Assembly: GCA_045612065.1 (NCBI GenBank) | Contig: JAZKYH010000011.1 | Location: 1 to 63,906 of the forward strand | DNA: 63,906 bases | Source of the DNA: UBA1189 sp045612065 | GTDB taxonomy: Bacteria > Bacteroidota > Bacteroidia > Bacteroidales > Bacteroidaceae | Direction: 5' to 3' | Notes under the pieces: generated by a model | Database searches by the model: none | Told to the model about the DNA's origin: nothing | What the model saw: only the letters and a program-made list of their open reading frames with translations | Shown here: piece by piece, positions 16,971 through 25,611 of the stretch | How the letters are laid out: each line of letters opens with the position of its first letter | How positions within the stretch are numbered: position 1 is the first letter of the stretch | Translations under genes and position numbers: made by a program

Positions 16971-18203
16971 ATGAATATACTTCTATTTAATCAATACGCA
17001 GGTAACAAGGGGGATAGAGCGGTGCTTTATGCTACTTGTCGGATGCTTAAGGGAATACGCCCCGATGCAAATATTGTAGTATCTACATCTTCTCCGGAAT
17101 TATATGATAATTACTCCTATTACAAGGAGAATGATATAACATTTGTTCCTACAGCATGGGATTATACCCGAGTAAAATCTTGTCGTGCTTATTGGAAGTT
17201 GCTTGATTATTTTAATAAATATACCTTTACCATTCTTCGTGAAGTTTACTTAAGGAAAATTCTTTACGGAATTACTAAGCCTTTCATAAATCCACTGTTT
17301 CGCAGAGCTGTAAAGCAGTCTGATGTTATCATCAGTGTCGGTGGTCATCATTATTGTACATTGCTATCTCGCGATTTGGTGTCTGATATCAATTTTGATG
17401 CGATGGCTGTTAGGTTACAAGGAAAAGATTTTACCTGTTTCTCTCAGACTTTTGGTCCCTTTGACTACCATAATCCTCGAAATTTACTACTAACACGTGA
17501 TATTCTCTCCCATTCGAAATTATATCCTCGTGAAAATGATTCTCGCGAGATGTTATTAAATTTCCAAATACCGGAGAGTAATATATCAATGACTTACGAG
17601 ACTGTATTGAGTCTTTGTAATGAGGTTGCGGAATATGTAGAGCCTTCTTCTCGCCCTAAGAGTGTGGGTATTGCTATTTATTGTACACAAAAACGAACTC
17701 CTGAGGTTGAGGAAAATTATCTCCAGAGCATGTCTTCTTTGTGTAATCATGCAATAAGACAAGGCTATGATGTGAAATTCTTCCCGATGGAACTGAAGGG
17801 TACTCCTCCTGATGATCGTCCCTACATACAACGTATTATGGATAGAGTGGAGTGCCCGGAAAAATGTTTTGTTTATGATAAAGATTTAGAAACAGCGGAA
17901 CATCTTCGTGAGGTAGGTAAATGTCAACTTTTTGTAGGGCATAAAACCCATTCTACGATATTTGCTTTGGCTACAGGAACCCCACTTTTAGCCATAGCTT
18001 ATCATCCCAAAACGATAGAATTTATGCGCCAGTTTGAGATGGGGCAATTCGCGATAGATGATAACGTGATGACAGGTGATAAGTTAATTTCAATATTCGA
18101 TAACTTATCGAATCGTCTTGACGAAGTAGGAAAGGCTGCTATTACGAAATCTAAGTCTTTTTCTAAGGTGATATTGTCACAGTTGGAAGGGACAATTCGA
18201 TGA
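16971..18203 (+). CDS. Polysaccharide pyruvyltransferase family protein
   Basis: Protein of 410 residues with the PS_pyruv_trans layout: NQYAGNKGDRAVLYA at the N-terminus, IISVGGHHYCTLLSRD near 118-133, SQTFGPFDYHNPRN near 157-170, and the C-terminal VGHKTHSTIFALATGTPLLA near 321-340. Family members place pyruvate ketals on sugars from phosphoenolpyruvate, adding negative charge. It directly follows the nitroreductase-like gene, a pairing that suggests they act on the same residue. AT-rich. Confidence 0.88.
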   Translation: MNILLFNQYAGNKGDRAVLYATCRMLKGIRPDANIVVSTSSPELYDNYSYYKENDITFVPTAWDYTRVKSCRAYWKLLDYFNKYTFTILREVYLRKILYGITKPFINPLFRRAVKQSDVIISVGGHHYCTLLSRDLVSDINFDAMAVRLQGKDFTCFSQTFGPFDYHNPRNLLLTRDILSHSKLYPRENDSREMLLNFQIPESNISMTYETVLSLCNEVAEYVEPSSRPKSVGIAIYCTQKRTPEVEENYLQSMSSLCNHAIRQGYDVKFFPMELKGTPPDDRPYIQRIMDRVECPEKCFVYDKDLETAEHLREVGKCQLFVGHKTHSTIFALATGTPLLAIAYHPKTIEFMRQFEMGQFAIDDNVMTGDKLISIFDNLSNRLDEVGKAAITKSKSFSKVILSQLEGTIR

Positions 18204-18217
18204 TTTAATGGAGTGCT

Positions 18218-19222
18218 ATGCAGAAAAAACGTTTAGATGATATCTCTATCTTACGAGTCTTTTGTATTCTCGTAGTCGTATTTTTCCATTGCTATGGAAT
18301 GATGTATGCAGAGTCTCATTTTCCAGAATCTGTATCAATATACAAGAAATTGTATTTTATCCCTAATCAATGTATATTTATCAATGTAGCAATGCCCCTA
18401 TTTGTATTTATTAGTGGTACTTTATTTATGTATTTATTGCAGATGGGAAAATATCCGACGTGGAGCAATTTGTTGCGTAAGAAAGGACTACGTATTATCT
18501 TACCTTATTTCGTGTTTGGCCTGTTCTTTATGGCTACTACGGGTGATTGGCATCCGTTAAGATTATTGCAAGGGGGATATTGGCACTTATGGTTTCTCCC
18601 AATGTTGTTTTGGTGTTTTATAGCAGGATATGGTATGAATAAGATGAAATGCAATGTTTCAGCAGAGATTGCTCTATTATTGCTGACATGGATTTTCAGT
18701 TTTTTTCTATCGAAGTTTATGCCAAAGTGGTTAGGGCTGAATTCTGTGGGATCTTGGCTTTTCTGGTTCTATTTAGGAATGTTGGTCTTTAAGTATAAAG
18801 AAAGTCTGTTCCAATCTTTAAATAAGGCTAATCTTTCATGGGGTCTGTTGTTTTTGTCTTGTACTATTATATGTTTGTTTCCTGTGGAGTATGGAGAAAG
18901 TACATGGTATAGTAAATTGGTGATCATGGTTGGTGTTGTTTCAATTTTCTGTCTGATGGATAAGGTTGATTGGAATAAGATTAAAGTTACTGCTCCACTC
19001 GTGAAATTTAGTTCTTATAGTTTCGGTATTTACATCTGGCACAATTGGGTGGCATTGATGTTGATTTCCAATACCTCAAAACAACTATTTGGATTACCAG
19101 AATTAGCTGCCAATCATGTCGTGTTATTCCCCCTTTGTTTTAGTTTAATAACATTATTCATCTCTTGGGGATTGTCATGGGGAATGATGAAAACTAAGGT
19201 TGGTAAATTCTTAATTGGATGA
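18218..19222 (+). CDS. Acyltransferase-3 family membrane protein
   Basis: Protein of 334 residues with about ten hydrophobic segments. The start RLDDISILRVFCILVVVFFH contains the conserved family histidine; PLFVFISGTLF and a near-C-terminal YSFGIYIWHNW follow. It most likely acetylates the polysaccharide. It is intact, unlike the related gene at 12569, and is the last gene of the AT-rich block, which ends where the TTAACGN repeats begin. Confidence 0.9.
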   Translation: MQKKRLDDISILRVFCILVVVFFHCYGMMYAESHFPESVSIYKKLYFIPNQCIFINVAMPLFVFISGTLFMYLLQMGKYPTWSNLLRKKGLRIILPYFVFGLFFMATTGDWHPLRLLQGGYWHLWFLPMLFWCFIAGYGMNKMKCNVSAEIALLLLTWIFSFFLSKFMPKWLGLNSVGSWLFWFYLGMLVFKYKESLFQSLNKANLSWGLLFLSCTIICLFPVEYGESTWYSKLVIMVGVVSIFCLMDKVDWNKIKVTAPLVKFSSYSFGIYIWHNWVALMLISNTSKQLFGLPELAANHVVLFPLCFSLITLFISWGLSWGMMKTKVGKFLIG

Positions 19223-19281
19223 TAATAACGATTAACGTTTAACGTTTATTGATTAACGAATAATGATTAACGAATAAATAT
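19223..19281. repeat. TTAACGN seven-base array
   Basis: Degenerate units like TTAACGT and TTAACGA, interspersed with TTATTGA and TAATGAT. It marks the change from AT-rich cassette to more GC-rich wecB. Confidence 0.8.
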
Positions 19282-20466
19282 ATGAAAAAGATAATGCTTG
19301 TTTTCGGTACTCGTCCCGAAGCTATCAAAATGGCTCCGTTGGTCAAGGAGTTTGAGAAATATGCCGAAGATTTTAAAACTATAGTGTGTGTTACTGGGCA
19401 GCATCGTCAGATGCTCGACCAAGTGCTGCAACTCTTCGAGATTACCCCCGATTATGATCTCAACATCATGAAGCAGGGCCAGGATCTTTATGATGTCACT
19501 TCACGTGTGCTCCTCGGCATGCGTGACGTACTACGTGAGGCGCAACCTGATGTGGTGCTCGTTCATGGCGATACTACCACTTCGACAGCTGCAGCTCTTG
19601 CAGCCTTCTATCAGCAGATACCCGTAGGTCACGTAGAGGCAGGATTGCGCACTCATAACATCTATAGCCCATGGCCTGAGGAGATGAACCGCCAGATTAC
19701 CGGTCGTATCGCTACCTATAACTTTGCTCCCACACCGCTCAGCCGCCAGAACCTTTTGGAGGAGAAGGTAAGTGAGGATAGTATCTCTGTTACAGGTAAT
19801 ACCGTTATCGATGCTCTTTACTGGGTTGTCGATAAGATAAAACGCGATGAGGCTTTGAGCGCAGAGCTGAAGAATGTCCTCGCCACCGCAGGATACGACG
19901 TTGAACGCTTAAGCGTCAACGGTCAACAGTCAACAGACAACAGACAACGGTCAAGGCGGTTGGTGTTGATTACAGGGCATAGAAGAGAAAATTTTGGTGA
20001 TGGGTTCATCCACATGTGTACAGCTATCCGTGACTTGGTACAGAAATATCCTGACGTGGATTTCGTCTATCCCATGCACCTCAATCCCAATGTGCGCAAG
20101 CCCATCCACGAGGTGTTTGGTGAGGATCTGAGCAATTTGGGTAATATGTTCTTCATCGAACCGTTGGAATACCTTAGCTTCGTATACCTCATGGAGAAGT
20201 CTACCATTGTGCTTACCGATAGTGGTGGCATACAGGAGGAGGCTCCAGGGTTGGGTAAGCCCGTATTGGTAATGCGTGACACCACCGAACGTCCCGAAGC
20301 TCTGGAGGCAGGTACGGTAAAGCTCGTGGGTACCAACTATGATAAGATTGTTGCTGAGGTGTCTGCATTGCTTGATGATGCCGAATATTATGACGCGATG
20401 AGCAAGGCTGTCAACCCTTATGGAGATGGATTGGCTTGTGGTCGTATTGTAAAAACATTAAAATAG
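19282..20466 (+). CDS. wecB: UDP-N-acetylglucosamine 2-epimerase (non-hydrolysing)
   Basis: Protein of 394 residues. It interconverts UDP-GlcNAc and UDP-ManNAc. Visible: FGTRPEAIKMAPLV near the N-terminus, VHGDTTTSTAAALAAF near 95-110, HVEAGLRTH near 118-126, GHRRENFGDGF near 233-243, and TDSGGIQEEAPGLGKPVLVM near 313-332. Residues 212-225 (VNGQQSTDNRQRSR) are extra compared with the family. They are encoded by exactly six seven-base repeat units at 19915-19956, which keep the frame and lie just before the LVLITGHRREN strand. More GC-rich than upstream genes. Confidence 0.95.
   Translation: MKKIMLVFGTRPEAIKMAPLVKEFEKYAEDFKTIVCVTGQHRQMLDQVLQLFEITPDYDLNIMKQGQDLYDVTSRVLLGMRDVLREAQPDVVLVHGDTTTSTAAALAAFYQQIPVGHVEAGLRTHNIYSPWPEEMNRQITGRIATYNFAPTPLSRQNLLEEKVSEDSISVTGNTVIDALYWVVDKIKRDEALSAELKNVLATAGYDVERLSVNGQQSTDNRQRSRRLVLITGHRRENFGDGFIHMCTAIRDLVQKYPDVDFVYPMHLNPNVRKPIHEVFGEDLSNLGNMFFIEPLEYLSFVYLMEKSTIVLTDSGGIQEEAPGLGKPVLVMRDTTERPEALEAGTVKLVGTNYDKIVAEVSALLDDAEYYDAMSKAVNPYGDGLACGRIVKTLK
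19915..19956 (+). repeat. Six GACAACN heptamers inside wecB
   Basis: Units GTCAACG, GTCAACA, GTCAACA, GACAACA, GACAACG, GTCAAGG. 42 bases equal 14 codons, beginning on a codon boundary. Confidence 0.95.
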
Positions 20467-20470
20467 TTCT

Positions 20471-21691
20471 ATGAGGGCACTATTAATCGCTACGGGTTAT
20501 CTTCCCTATACCTTTTCTGAGAATCTCTGCAATGCAAAGTTAGTATATGCTTTGCTGCAGAATGGTTGGGAGGTCGATGTCATCTCTCGTATTGATGAAG
20601 GGAATACGTATAGCTCCGAATGGCAAGAACCGTGGATGTGCTTGAAACCTCATGTGCATGAGGTAACCTATCCTATGGGTAATAAGATTACTCGTACATG
20701 GGATTTATTGTGTAGCACTCTGCGAATGGGAGGGTATCCCTTATCGGGAATTCGTTGGGCACGTCGTGCTTATCAAAAGGCGGTTGAGCTGCATAAAGAG
20801 AAGCATTATGATGTCATCCTCACTCGTTCTCCGAGTGATGTACCTCATATTGTAGGATACAAACTCAAGCAACGCTTTGGAGTACGGTGGATTGCTAATT
20901 GGAATGACCCCTCGGCAACCATTTGGCCTGAACCCTATACGCATCATTTCTCTGCATCCGAGACCAAGATGTTGGAGAAGTATACTGTTCAGTGCTTGAA
21001 AGGGGCTGATGTCAACACTTTTCCCTCTCAATCGCTATTGGACCATTTTGTTGAGCATTTCCCTTTCTTGCGTAATCAGCGTACAGAGGTTATTCCTCAT
21101 ATAGCATTATCGGAATCGTTGTATACTCCTGCTAAGCGAGTAAAGAAGGGGAATTTCTGTCTATGCCATTCGGGCAATCTCTCTGTCGAGCGCAATCCCG
21201 AACTGTTGTTCCGTGCTATGCGCGAGATGATTGATGAAGGATATAATCTCATTCAGTTGGATATCATGGGACATATCAACGATTATACGCAACAATTGAT
21301 AGATAAGTATGAACTATCCAAATATGTAGGCTGTGCGGGTAGTTATCCCTATATGGAGGCTATGCAACGATTACAAGAGTATGATGTGTTGGTACTCCTC
21401 GAAGCCCGATTGAAGCGCGGTATATTCTTTGCCAGTAAGTTTACCGACTATGCGCAGAGCACTCGCCCCATATTGGCTATATCTCCGAAGGATGGCTTTG
21501 CACACGACATGATTGCTCAATATGGAGGGGGTGTTTTCGTAGATAATGAGGATTACCAAGATATCAAGCGTGGTTTGTTGGATTTGTATAAGGCATGGGA
21601 GTCAGACACCTTAGTTTCTTCATATAGTACACAACATTTATATGAGGAATTCTCTGCGAGAAAGGTTGTGGAAATATACTCAAAGATGTAA
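20471..21691 (+). CDS. Glycosyltransferase, GT4-like
   Basis: Protein of 406 residues with a GT-B layout. The start MRALLIATGYLPYTFSENLC resembles group 1 transferases, and VILTRSPSDVPHIVGYKLKQ and CHSGNLSVERNPELLFRAM (start of the nucleotide-binding half, near 237-255) support this. A family Glu is likely in the KFTDYAQSTRPILAI region near 320-334. It starts four bases after wecB, so it may transfer the ManNAc-derived sugar. Exact linkage unknown. Confidence 0.85.
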   Translation: MRALLIATGYLPYTFSENLCNAKLVYALLQNGWEVDVISRIDEGNTYSSEWQEPWMCLKPHVHEVTYPMGNKITRTWDLLCSTLRMGGYPLSGIRWARRAYQKAVELHKEKHYDVILTRSPSDVPHIVGYKLKQRFGVRWIANWNDPSATIWPEPYTHHFSASETKMLEKYTVQCLKGADVNTFPSQSLLDHFVEHFPFLRNQRTEVIPHIALSESLYTPAKRVKKGNFCLCHSGNLSVERNPELLFRAMREMIDEGYNLIQLDIMGHINDYTQQLIDKYELSKYVGCAGSYPYMEAMQRLQEYDVLVLLEARLKRGIFFASKFTDYAQSTRPILAISPKDGFAHDMIAQYGGGVFVDNEDYQDIKRGLLDLYKAWESDTLVSSYSTQHLYEEFSARKVVEIYSKM

Positions 21692-21696
21692 TTGGA

Positions 21697-22416
21697 ATGA
21701 AAAATATCATCCGTTCTCTTCGCATAGCCATTCTGCATCTACTTTATCGTTGCAGACCTTCGTTGCCTTTATCAGACAATACAATCATTATTGCTCCTCA
21801 TCCCGATGATGAAGTGATTGGTTGTGCTGGATTGATACAAACATTGATAGAGCGTGGCGCTCCTCCACATGTGATTGTCCTTACAGGTGGTGAAGGATCT
21901 CATCGTGGGTGTTGCGACACTTCTGCAGAGGATATCCTGGCAGCGCGTCATCAGCTCACCCAGAAAGCTGCGGCTACGTTAGGCCTGCCTGTGTCGCACA
22001 TCCACTGTCTCAGCTATCCCGATGGGGGAGTATCCTTGGAGCATCCCGAAACGGATAGGCTTCGTGAGTTACTCGTGCAGCTATCGCCTAAGTCGCTGTT
22101 CGTGCCTCATCGTGGCGAGGGGTGGAGCGACCATCTCCAAGCAGCGGAGATCACCAAGTACTTGCTCAAGGGGCAGAAAGTCTCCATCTACGAATATTGT
22201 GTGTGGATGTGGTACTACAATGTCTGGCATCTCGATTATCGCAATGCTTGTGTGCTCCGTATGTCTCGTACTCAGCATCAGCGTAAGTTGCAGGCGATAG
22301 ACGAGTATGTCACTCCGTTGGCTCCTTGTGGCAAGCCATGGAGTGGGGTGCTGCCTAAGCCGTTCCTCAAGGCGGCAAGGTGGAACACGGAGTTGTTCTT
22401 CCTTGTGAACGTTTAA
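21697..22416 (+). CDS. PIG-L family N-deacetylase
   Basis: Protein of 239 residues. The zinc motif HPDDE is in IIIAPHPDDEVIGCAGLIQ near 33-51, and the third ligand probably in the SDHLQAAEITKYL histidine near 142. PIG-L enzymes remove N-acetyl from GlcNAc-type sugars. With wecB upstream and an acetyltransferase-like protein downstream, an exchange of N-acetyl for another acyl group on an amino sugar is plausible. It starts five bases after the glycosyltransferase. Confidence 0.9.
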   Translation: MKNIIRSLRIAILHLLYRCRPSLPLSDNTIIIAPHPDDEVIGCAGLIQTLIERGAPPHVIVLTGGEGSHRGCCDTSAEDILAARHQLTQKAAATLGLPVSHIHCLSYPDGGVSLEHPETDRLRELLVQLSPKSLFVPHRGEGWSDHLQAAEITKYLLKGQKVSIYEYCVWMWYYNVWHLDYRNACVLRMSRTQHQRKLQAIDEYVTPLAPCGKPWSGVLPKPFLKAARWNTELFFLVNV

Positions 22417-22506
22417 AGATTAACGATTAAAGTTTAACGAAATATTTACAAAATAGTTTTTCGTCTTCGTTTTCGTCTTCGTTTCATATCGTAAGATTGA
22501 TAATGT
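22417..22506. repeat. TTAACGN and TTCGTY arrays
   Basis: Seven-base TTAACGA/TTAAAGT units (22418-22440), then six-base TTCGTY units (22459-22482). Confidence 0.8.
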
Positions 22507-23553
22507 ATGTGGAAATTTGAATTAATAGAAGATTGGGAAAAGGTGTGGAGCGAGAAGCATCTTGCGGAGTGGGGTGAACTGTTGAGTCAGTCACCTACTT
22601 CTCATGTGTTCTTTCACCCTATAGTGGCAAAGATATGGGTTGAGACCTACAAGCCGTTGCGCAACCTCACTCCCATATTCGTATGGGGAGAGTCTCAGAA
22701 TGGTAATAAGGCTTTCTTGCCTTTAGTGCTTTGGAAGAAGGACTGGAAGGGTGCCTTTCTACATTCTATCATCCCCGTGGGCTATTCGGATTATGATTAT
22801 CACGACCCCTTGTTTGTCAACTCTCCTAATGATGCGGAGTTAACTGCTTATTGGGACGATTTGTTTGCTTTGTTACACACCTATGATGCCGATGAAATCC
22901 TGTTAAGTGGATTCCGGGATAGGTGCGTGCTTTCCGATGGTACATGGGAACAGGGAGAAATTTGCCCCTCTCTTGACCTAACAAAGATAAATTCCGAAGA
23001 GGCTCTCATGGCTTTCTTTGGCACCAAGCTCCGTGGCGATATTCGTCGTCAGATCCGTCGCTTAGGAGAGATGGGTGAGTTACGCTTTGTAGAGTATGAG
23101 TCAGTAAAGGATATACCCAGCGGTTTGTTCGAGCAGTTCATGGAGGCACATCGTCTGAAATGGCCCAATGCTTATAAGGCTCCTCATTTTCATGAACGTC
23201 TGATTGCTGCATGTGGCTTGAATGGCCCCATACACTTCTCTGCTATGATGCTTGATGATACGCCTATTGCATGGCACATGGGCTTTGAGTATCAAGGTGT
23301 GTATTACTACTATATGCCAGCTGGTAATCCAGAGTATTTGAAGCAGTCGCCCGTTAAGATTCATCTCTACCATTTGATCCTTCGTGCTATTGAGAGGGGC
23401 TACACCTTGTATGACCATCTTCGTGGTGACGAGACTTATAAGTCGGGTTGGTCTGACGGGTTTCAGTATGTGAACGATAAGTCTGTTATTAACGGAAGCA
23501 TTTCATCAAAAATTAAACACGGTATAATTAGATTAAAATCATTGTTGGGTTGA
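22507..23553 (+). CDS. GNAT/FemAB-like acyltransferase (CelD/BcsL type)
   Basis: Protein of 348 residues. The central block FGTKLRGDIRRQIRRLGEM near 176-194 and HRLKWPNAYKAPHFHERLI near 218-236 match the Acetyltransf_6 (BioF2-like) family, as does YDHLRGDETYKSGWSDGFQY near the C-terminus. It likely transfers an acyl or aminoacyl group to an amine. Following a PIG-L deacetylase, it could re-acylate the amino group that enzyme exposes. Confidence 0.82.
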   Translation: MWKFELIEDWEKVWSEKHLAEWGELLSQSPTSHVFFHPIVAKIWVETYKPLRNLTPIFVWGESQNGNKAFLPLVLWKKDWKGAFLHSIIPVGYSDYDYHDPLFVNSPNDAELTAYWDDLFALLHTYDADEILLSGFRDRCVLSDGTWEQGEICPSLDLTKINSEEALMAFFGTKLRGDIRRQIRRLGEMGELRFVEYESVKDIPSGLFEQFMEAHRLKWPNAYKAPHFHERLIAACGLNGPIHFSAMMLDDTPIAWHMGFEYQGVYYYYMPAGNPEYLKQSPVKIHLYHLILRAIERGYTLYDHLRGDETYKSGWSDGFQYVNDKSVINGSISSKIKHGIIRLKSLLG

Positions 23554-23600
23554 AGTGTAATAACACACTATACTCTACACACTACACTCTAAACTAAAAT

Positions 23601-24890
23601 ATGAAAATCCTCATTTGCATCCCCTGCCTCCTCACGGGAGGTACAGAGATACAAACGCTCAGTACCGTGCAAGCCCTCGTGGAGGGAGGGCATGAGGTGA
23701 CGGTGGCGTGTTACTTTGAGCATACACCCGACATGGTGGCTCGCTACCGCAAGGCGGGGGCGGAGGTCATCTTCTTCTCGCCCGAGGGCGTCAGGGTAGG
23801 GGGCTACAAGAGCATCCTCTTCCTTTATCGTCATCTGCGTCGTGCCGTCAAGGCTGTACGTCCCGATGTCACTCATGTGCAGTACATGGCACCAGGGGCT
23901 ACGGTGATCCTGCTCCTCTGGCTCATGGGAGTGAAGAACATCATCGCTACTGCCCATACTGCAGCGGACATCTACAAGGATTTGCGACTTATACATTTCC
24001 TCCAACGTCATTGTTTGCGTGCCTTCACCTGTATCACCGAGCGTGCCGAGCGTAGCTTCTTCGGCACGTCGCAGCTCTACACGCCCGAGACGGTCTTAGG
24101 AAAGCGGAATCATTTTACGATATACAACTCACTCCCAGTGCAACTGGGGGGGAGTTGTAACGAAGACGAAAACTTTCATAGCTCATCGCTTACAGCTCAC
24201 CGCTCACAGCTCATAGCTGACGGACAACAGACGACAGACGACAGACAACGGACGCCATCCGGGGTGTCAACAGAAGGCTCACAGCTCACAGCTCATAGCT
24301 CACAATCACAGTCTTCGTCTTCGTTATCGTCTTCGTCACAAAAGGAACCTTCGGCTTCTTTTGTCCTTGGTGTTGTGAGTCGCCTGGAGACCATCAAAGG
24401 TATGGATCTCGTGGTGCCGGCATTTGCAGAGGTGCTGAAGCTGCATCCTGATACGCAGTTGTTGGTAGTGGGGAATGGCTCGTTGCGTGCCTCTATGGAG
24501 CAGCAAGCTACAGAGCTGGGCTGTGCCGACCATATCATTTGGGTGGGGCGTCAGCCTCAGGAGGAGCTTCCCAAGTGGTATAGTCAGATGGATATCGTGC
24601 TTATGCCCTCGCGCAGTGAGGGGTTCGGTCTCACGGCCATCGAGGCCATGGCATGTGGTTGCGTGATGGTGGCCTCCGACACGGGTGGACTACCTGAAGT
24701 GGTGCGCGATGGTGAATGTGGACTCCTACATCGCACCGAGGATATTGCCGACATGGCGGCTAAGATATCTACACTCATCGGCGATACTGCACTATATGAT
24801 AGACTTCGCGCTCAATCGCTTCAGGAGGTGGAGAAGTATTCTTTTGAGAGATATGCTGCTTTAATTCACAATTTGTATAGCAAATTGTGA
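23601..24890 (+). CDS. Glycosyltransferase family 4 with a repeat-derived insert
   Basis: Protein of 429 residues. GT-B start LICIPCLLTGGTEIQTLSTV; the C-terminal half has GVVSRLETIKGMDLVVPAF near 254-272 and the catalytic block PSRSEGFGLTAIEAMACGCV near 335-354. Between the two Rossmann domains lies about 62 residues (186-247) of Ser/Gln/Thr/Asp-rich sequence foreign to the family. DNA at 24156-24342 there is a complete composite repeat mosaic in frame. Without it the protein would be about 367 residues, the normal length. The insert falls at the domain linker, so activity may survive. Confidence 0.9.
   Translation: MKILICIPCLLTGGTEIQTLSTVQALVEGGHEVTVACYFEHTPDMVARYRKAGAEVIFFSPEGVRVGGYKSILFLYRHLRRAVKAVRPDVTHVQYMAPGATVILLLWLMGVKNIIATAHTAADIYKDLRLIHFLQRHCLRAFTCITERAERSFFGTSQLYTPETVLGKRNHFTIYNSLPVQLGGSCNEDENFHSSSLTAHRSQLIADGQQTTDDRQRTPSGVSTEGSQLTAHSSQSQSSSSLSSSSQKEPSASFVLGVVSRLETIKGMDLVVPAFAEVLKLHPDTQLLVVGNGSLRASMEQQATELGCADHIIWVGRQPQEELPKWYSQMDIVLMPSRSEGFGLTAIEAMACGCVMVASDTGGLPEVVRDGECGLLHRTEDIADMAAKISTLIGDTALYDRLRAQSLQEVEKYSFERYAALIHNLYSKL
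24156..24342. repeat. Composite repeat element inserted in frame in the GT4 gene
   Basis: Order: ACGAAG/ACGAAA hexamers, GCTCANN units, GACAACN-like units, the junction word GCCATCCGG, GCTCANN units, then TTCGTY hexamers. First and last arrays are complementary, so the insert has inverted ends. It contains no stop in the gene's frame. Confidence 0.9.
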
Positions 24891-24892
24891 AT

Positions 24893-24981
24893 TAAACGAA
24901 AACGAATACGAAAACGAAAACTGCCTCCGGTGTGTGTGGATTAAACGAATACGAAAACGAATACGAAAACGGCAGTAATGA
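24893..24981. repeat. ACGAAW hexamer arrays, left arm of four-helix gene A
   Basis: Two ACGAAA/ACGAAT blocks separated by the junction word CTGCCTCCGGTGTGTGTGG. They are complementary to the TTCGTY arrays on the other side of the next gene (25432-25605). Confidence 0.9.
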
Positions 24982-25020
24982 AAACGGTTCTTCAATAGCG
25001 ACAATTAAATAGAATATTGT

Positions 25021-25028
25021 TACCTTTG
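25021..25028 (+). promoter_or_regulatory. -7 box five bases from a start codon
   Basis: TACCTTTG, five bases, then the ATG of the four-helix gene. Transcription would start at or near the ATG, so the mRNA should be leaderless. The related gene at 30325 has the same spacing. No clear -33 TTTG was found. Confidence 0.65.
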
Positions 25029-25033
25029 CATTC

Positions 25034-25405
25034 ATGGAAAAGGAGAAGCGAGCACGTAATTTTCGGGATTATCCGGTTTGGCATGATGCTGTTTCTTTAT
25101 CTACTCAGGTGTATAAGCTCACAGCTGAGATGCCTTGGTTTGAAAAAAAAGGAATATGCGATCAGTTGCAACGTGCGGTAGTTTCTATTGCCTCTAACAT
25201 AGCGGAAGGTTCTGCAAGACCCTCAGATGTGGAGTTTGCACACTTTTTAGATATTGCTTTAGGATCAACGTATGAGGTAGAGACTCAACTCTTGATTTCT
25301 AAAAATATAGGATATATAAGTAGCGAAGTATATGATACATTAATCCCTCTTGTACTTTCTATAGAAAGTCAATTGAGTGGGTTGATTAGAAAAGTTAGGC
25401 AATAA
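25034..25405 (+). CDS. S23-like four-helix-bundle protein, copy A
   Basis: Protein of 123 residues. It has the conserved YPVWHDAVSLSTQVYKL start, then KGICDQLQRAVVSIASNIAEG near 47-67 and FAHFLDIALGSTYEVETQLL near 79-98, the hallmark of the family first seen in intervening sequences of 23S rRNA. The molecular role is unknown; family members form oligomeric helical bundles. It has its own promoter box with almost no leader, and lies between complementary hexamer arrays inside the capsule operon, where it has no obvious polysaccharide role. A frameshifted close relative is at 30325 and a distant one at 40066. Confidence 0.93.
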   Translation: MEKEKRARNFRDYPVWHDAVSLSTQVYKLTAEMPWFEKKGICDQLQRAVVSIASNIAEGSARPSDVEFAHFLDIALGSTYEVETQLLISKNIGYISSEVYDTLIPLVLSIESQLSGLIRKVRQ

Positions 25406-25611
25406 TAATGAATACGAAAGCGTACACGGGAACAAAAAAACAGTCTTCGTTTTCGTTTAAAAAGTAAATAATAAAACACGAGAACAGTATGCACGGGAAC
25501 AAAAACAGTCTTCGTTTTCGTCTAGAAAGTAAATAATAAAACACGAGAGCAGTATGCACGGGAACAAAAATAGTCTTCGTTTTCGTCTTCGTTTTCGTCT
25601 AAAAAGTTAAT
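25406..25611. repeat. 65-bp tandem repeat with TTCGTY arrays, right arm of gene A
   Basis: About 2.5 copies of a 65-base unit containing GCACGGGAACAAAAACAG, a TTCGTY array and AAGTAAATAATAAAACACGA. Starts of units are near 25424, 25491 and 25556. It fills the gap before the polymerase gene. No promoter -7 box was recognised. Confidence 0.88.

Noticed and set aside
25034..25405. Diversity-generating retroelement accessory (Avd) role for the four-helix protein
   Set aside because: No reverse transcriptase, template or variable repeat is present in the window.
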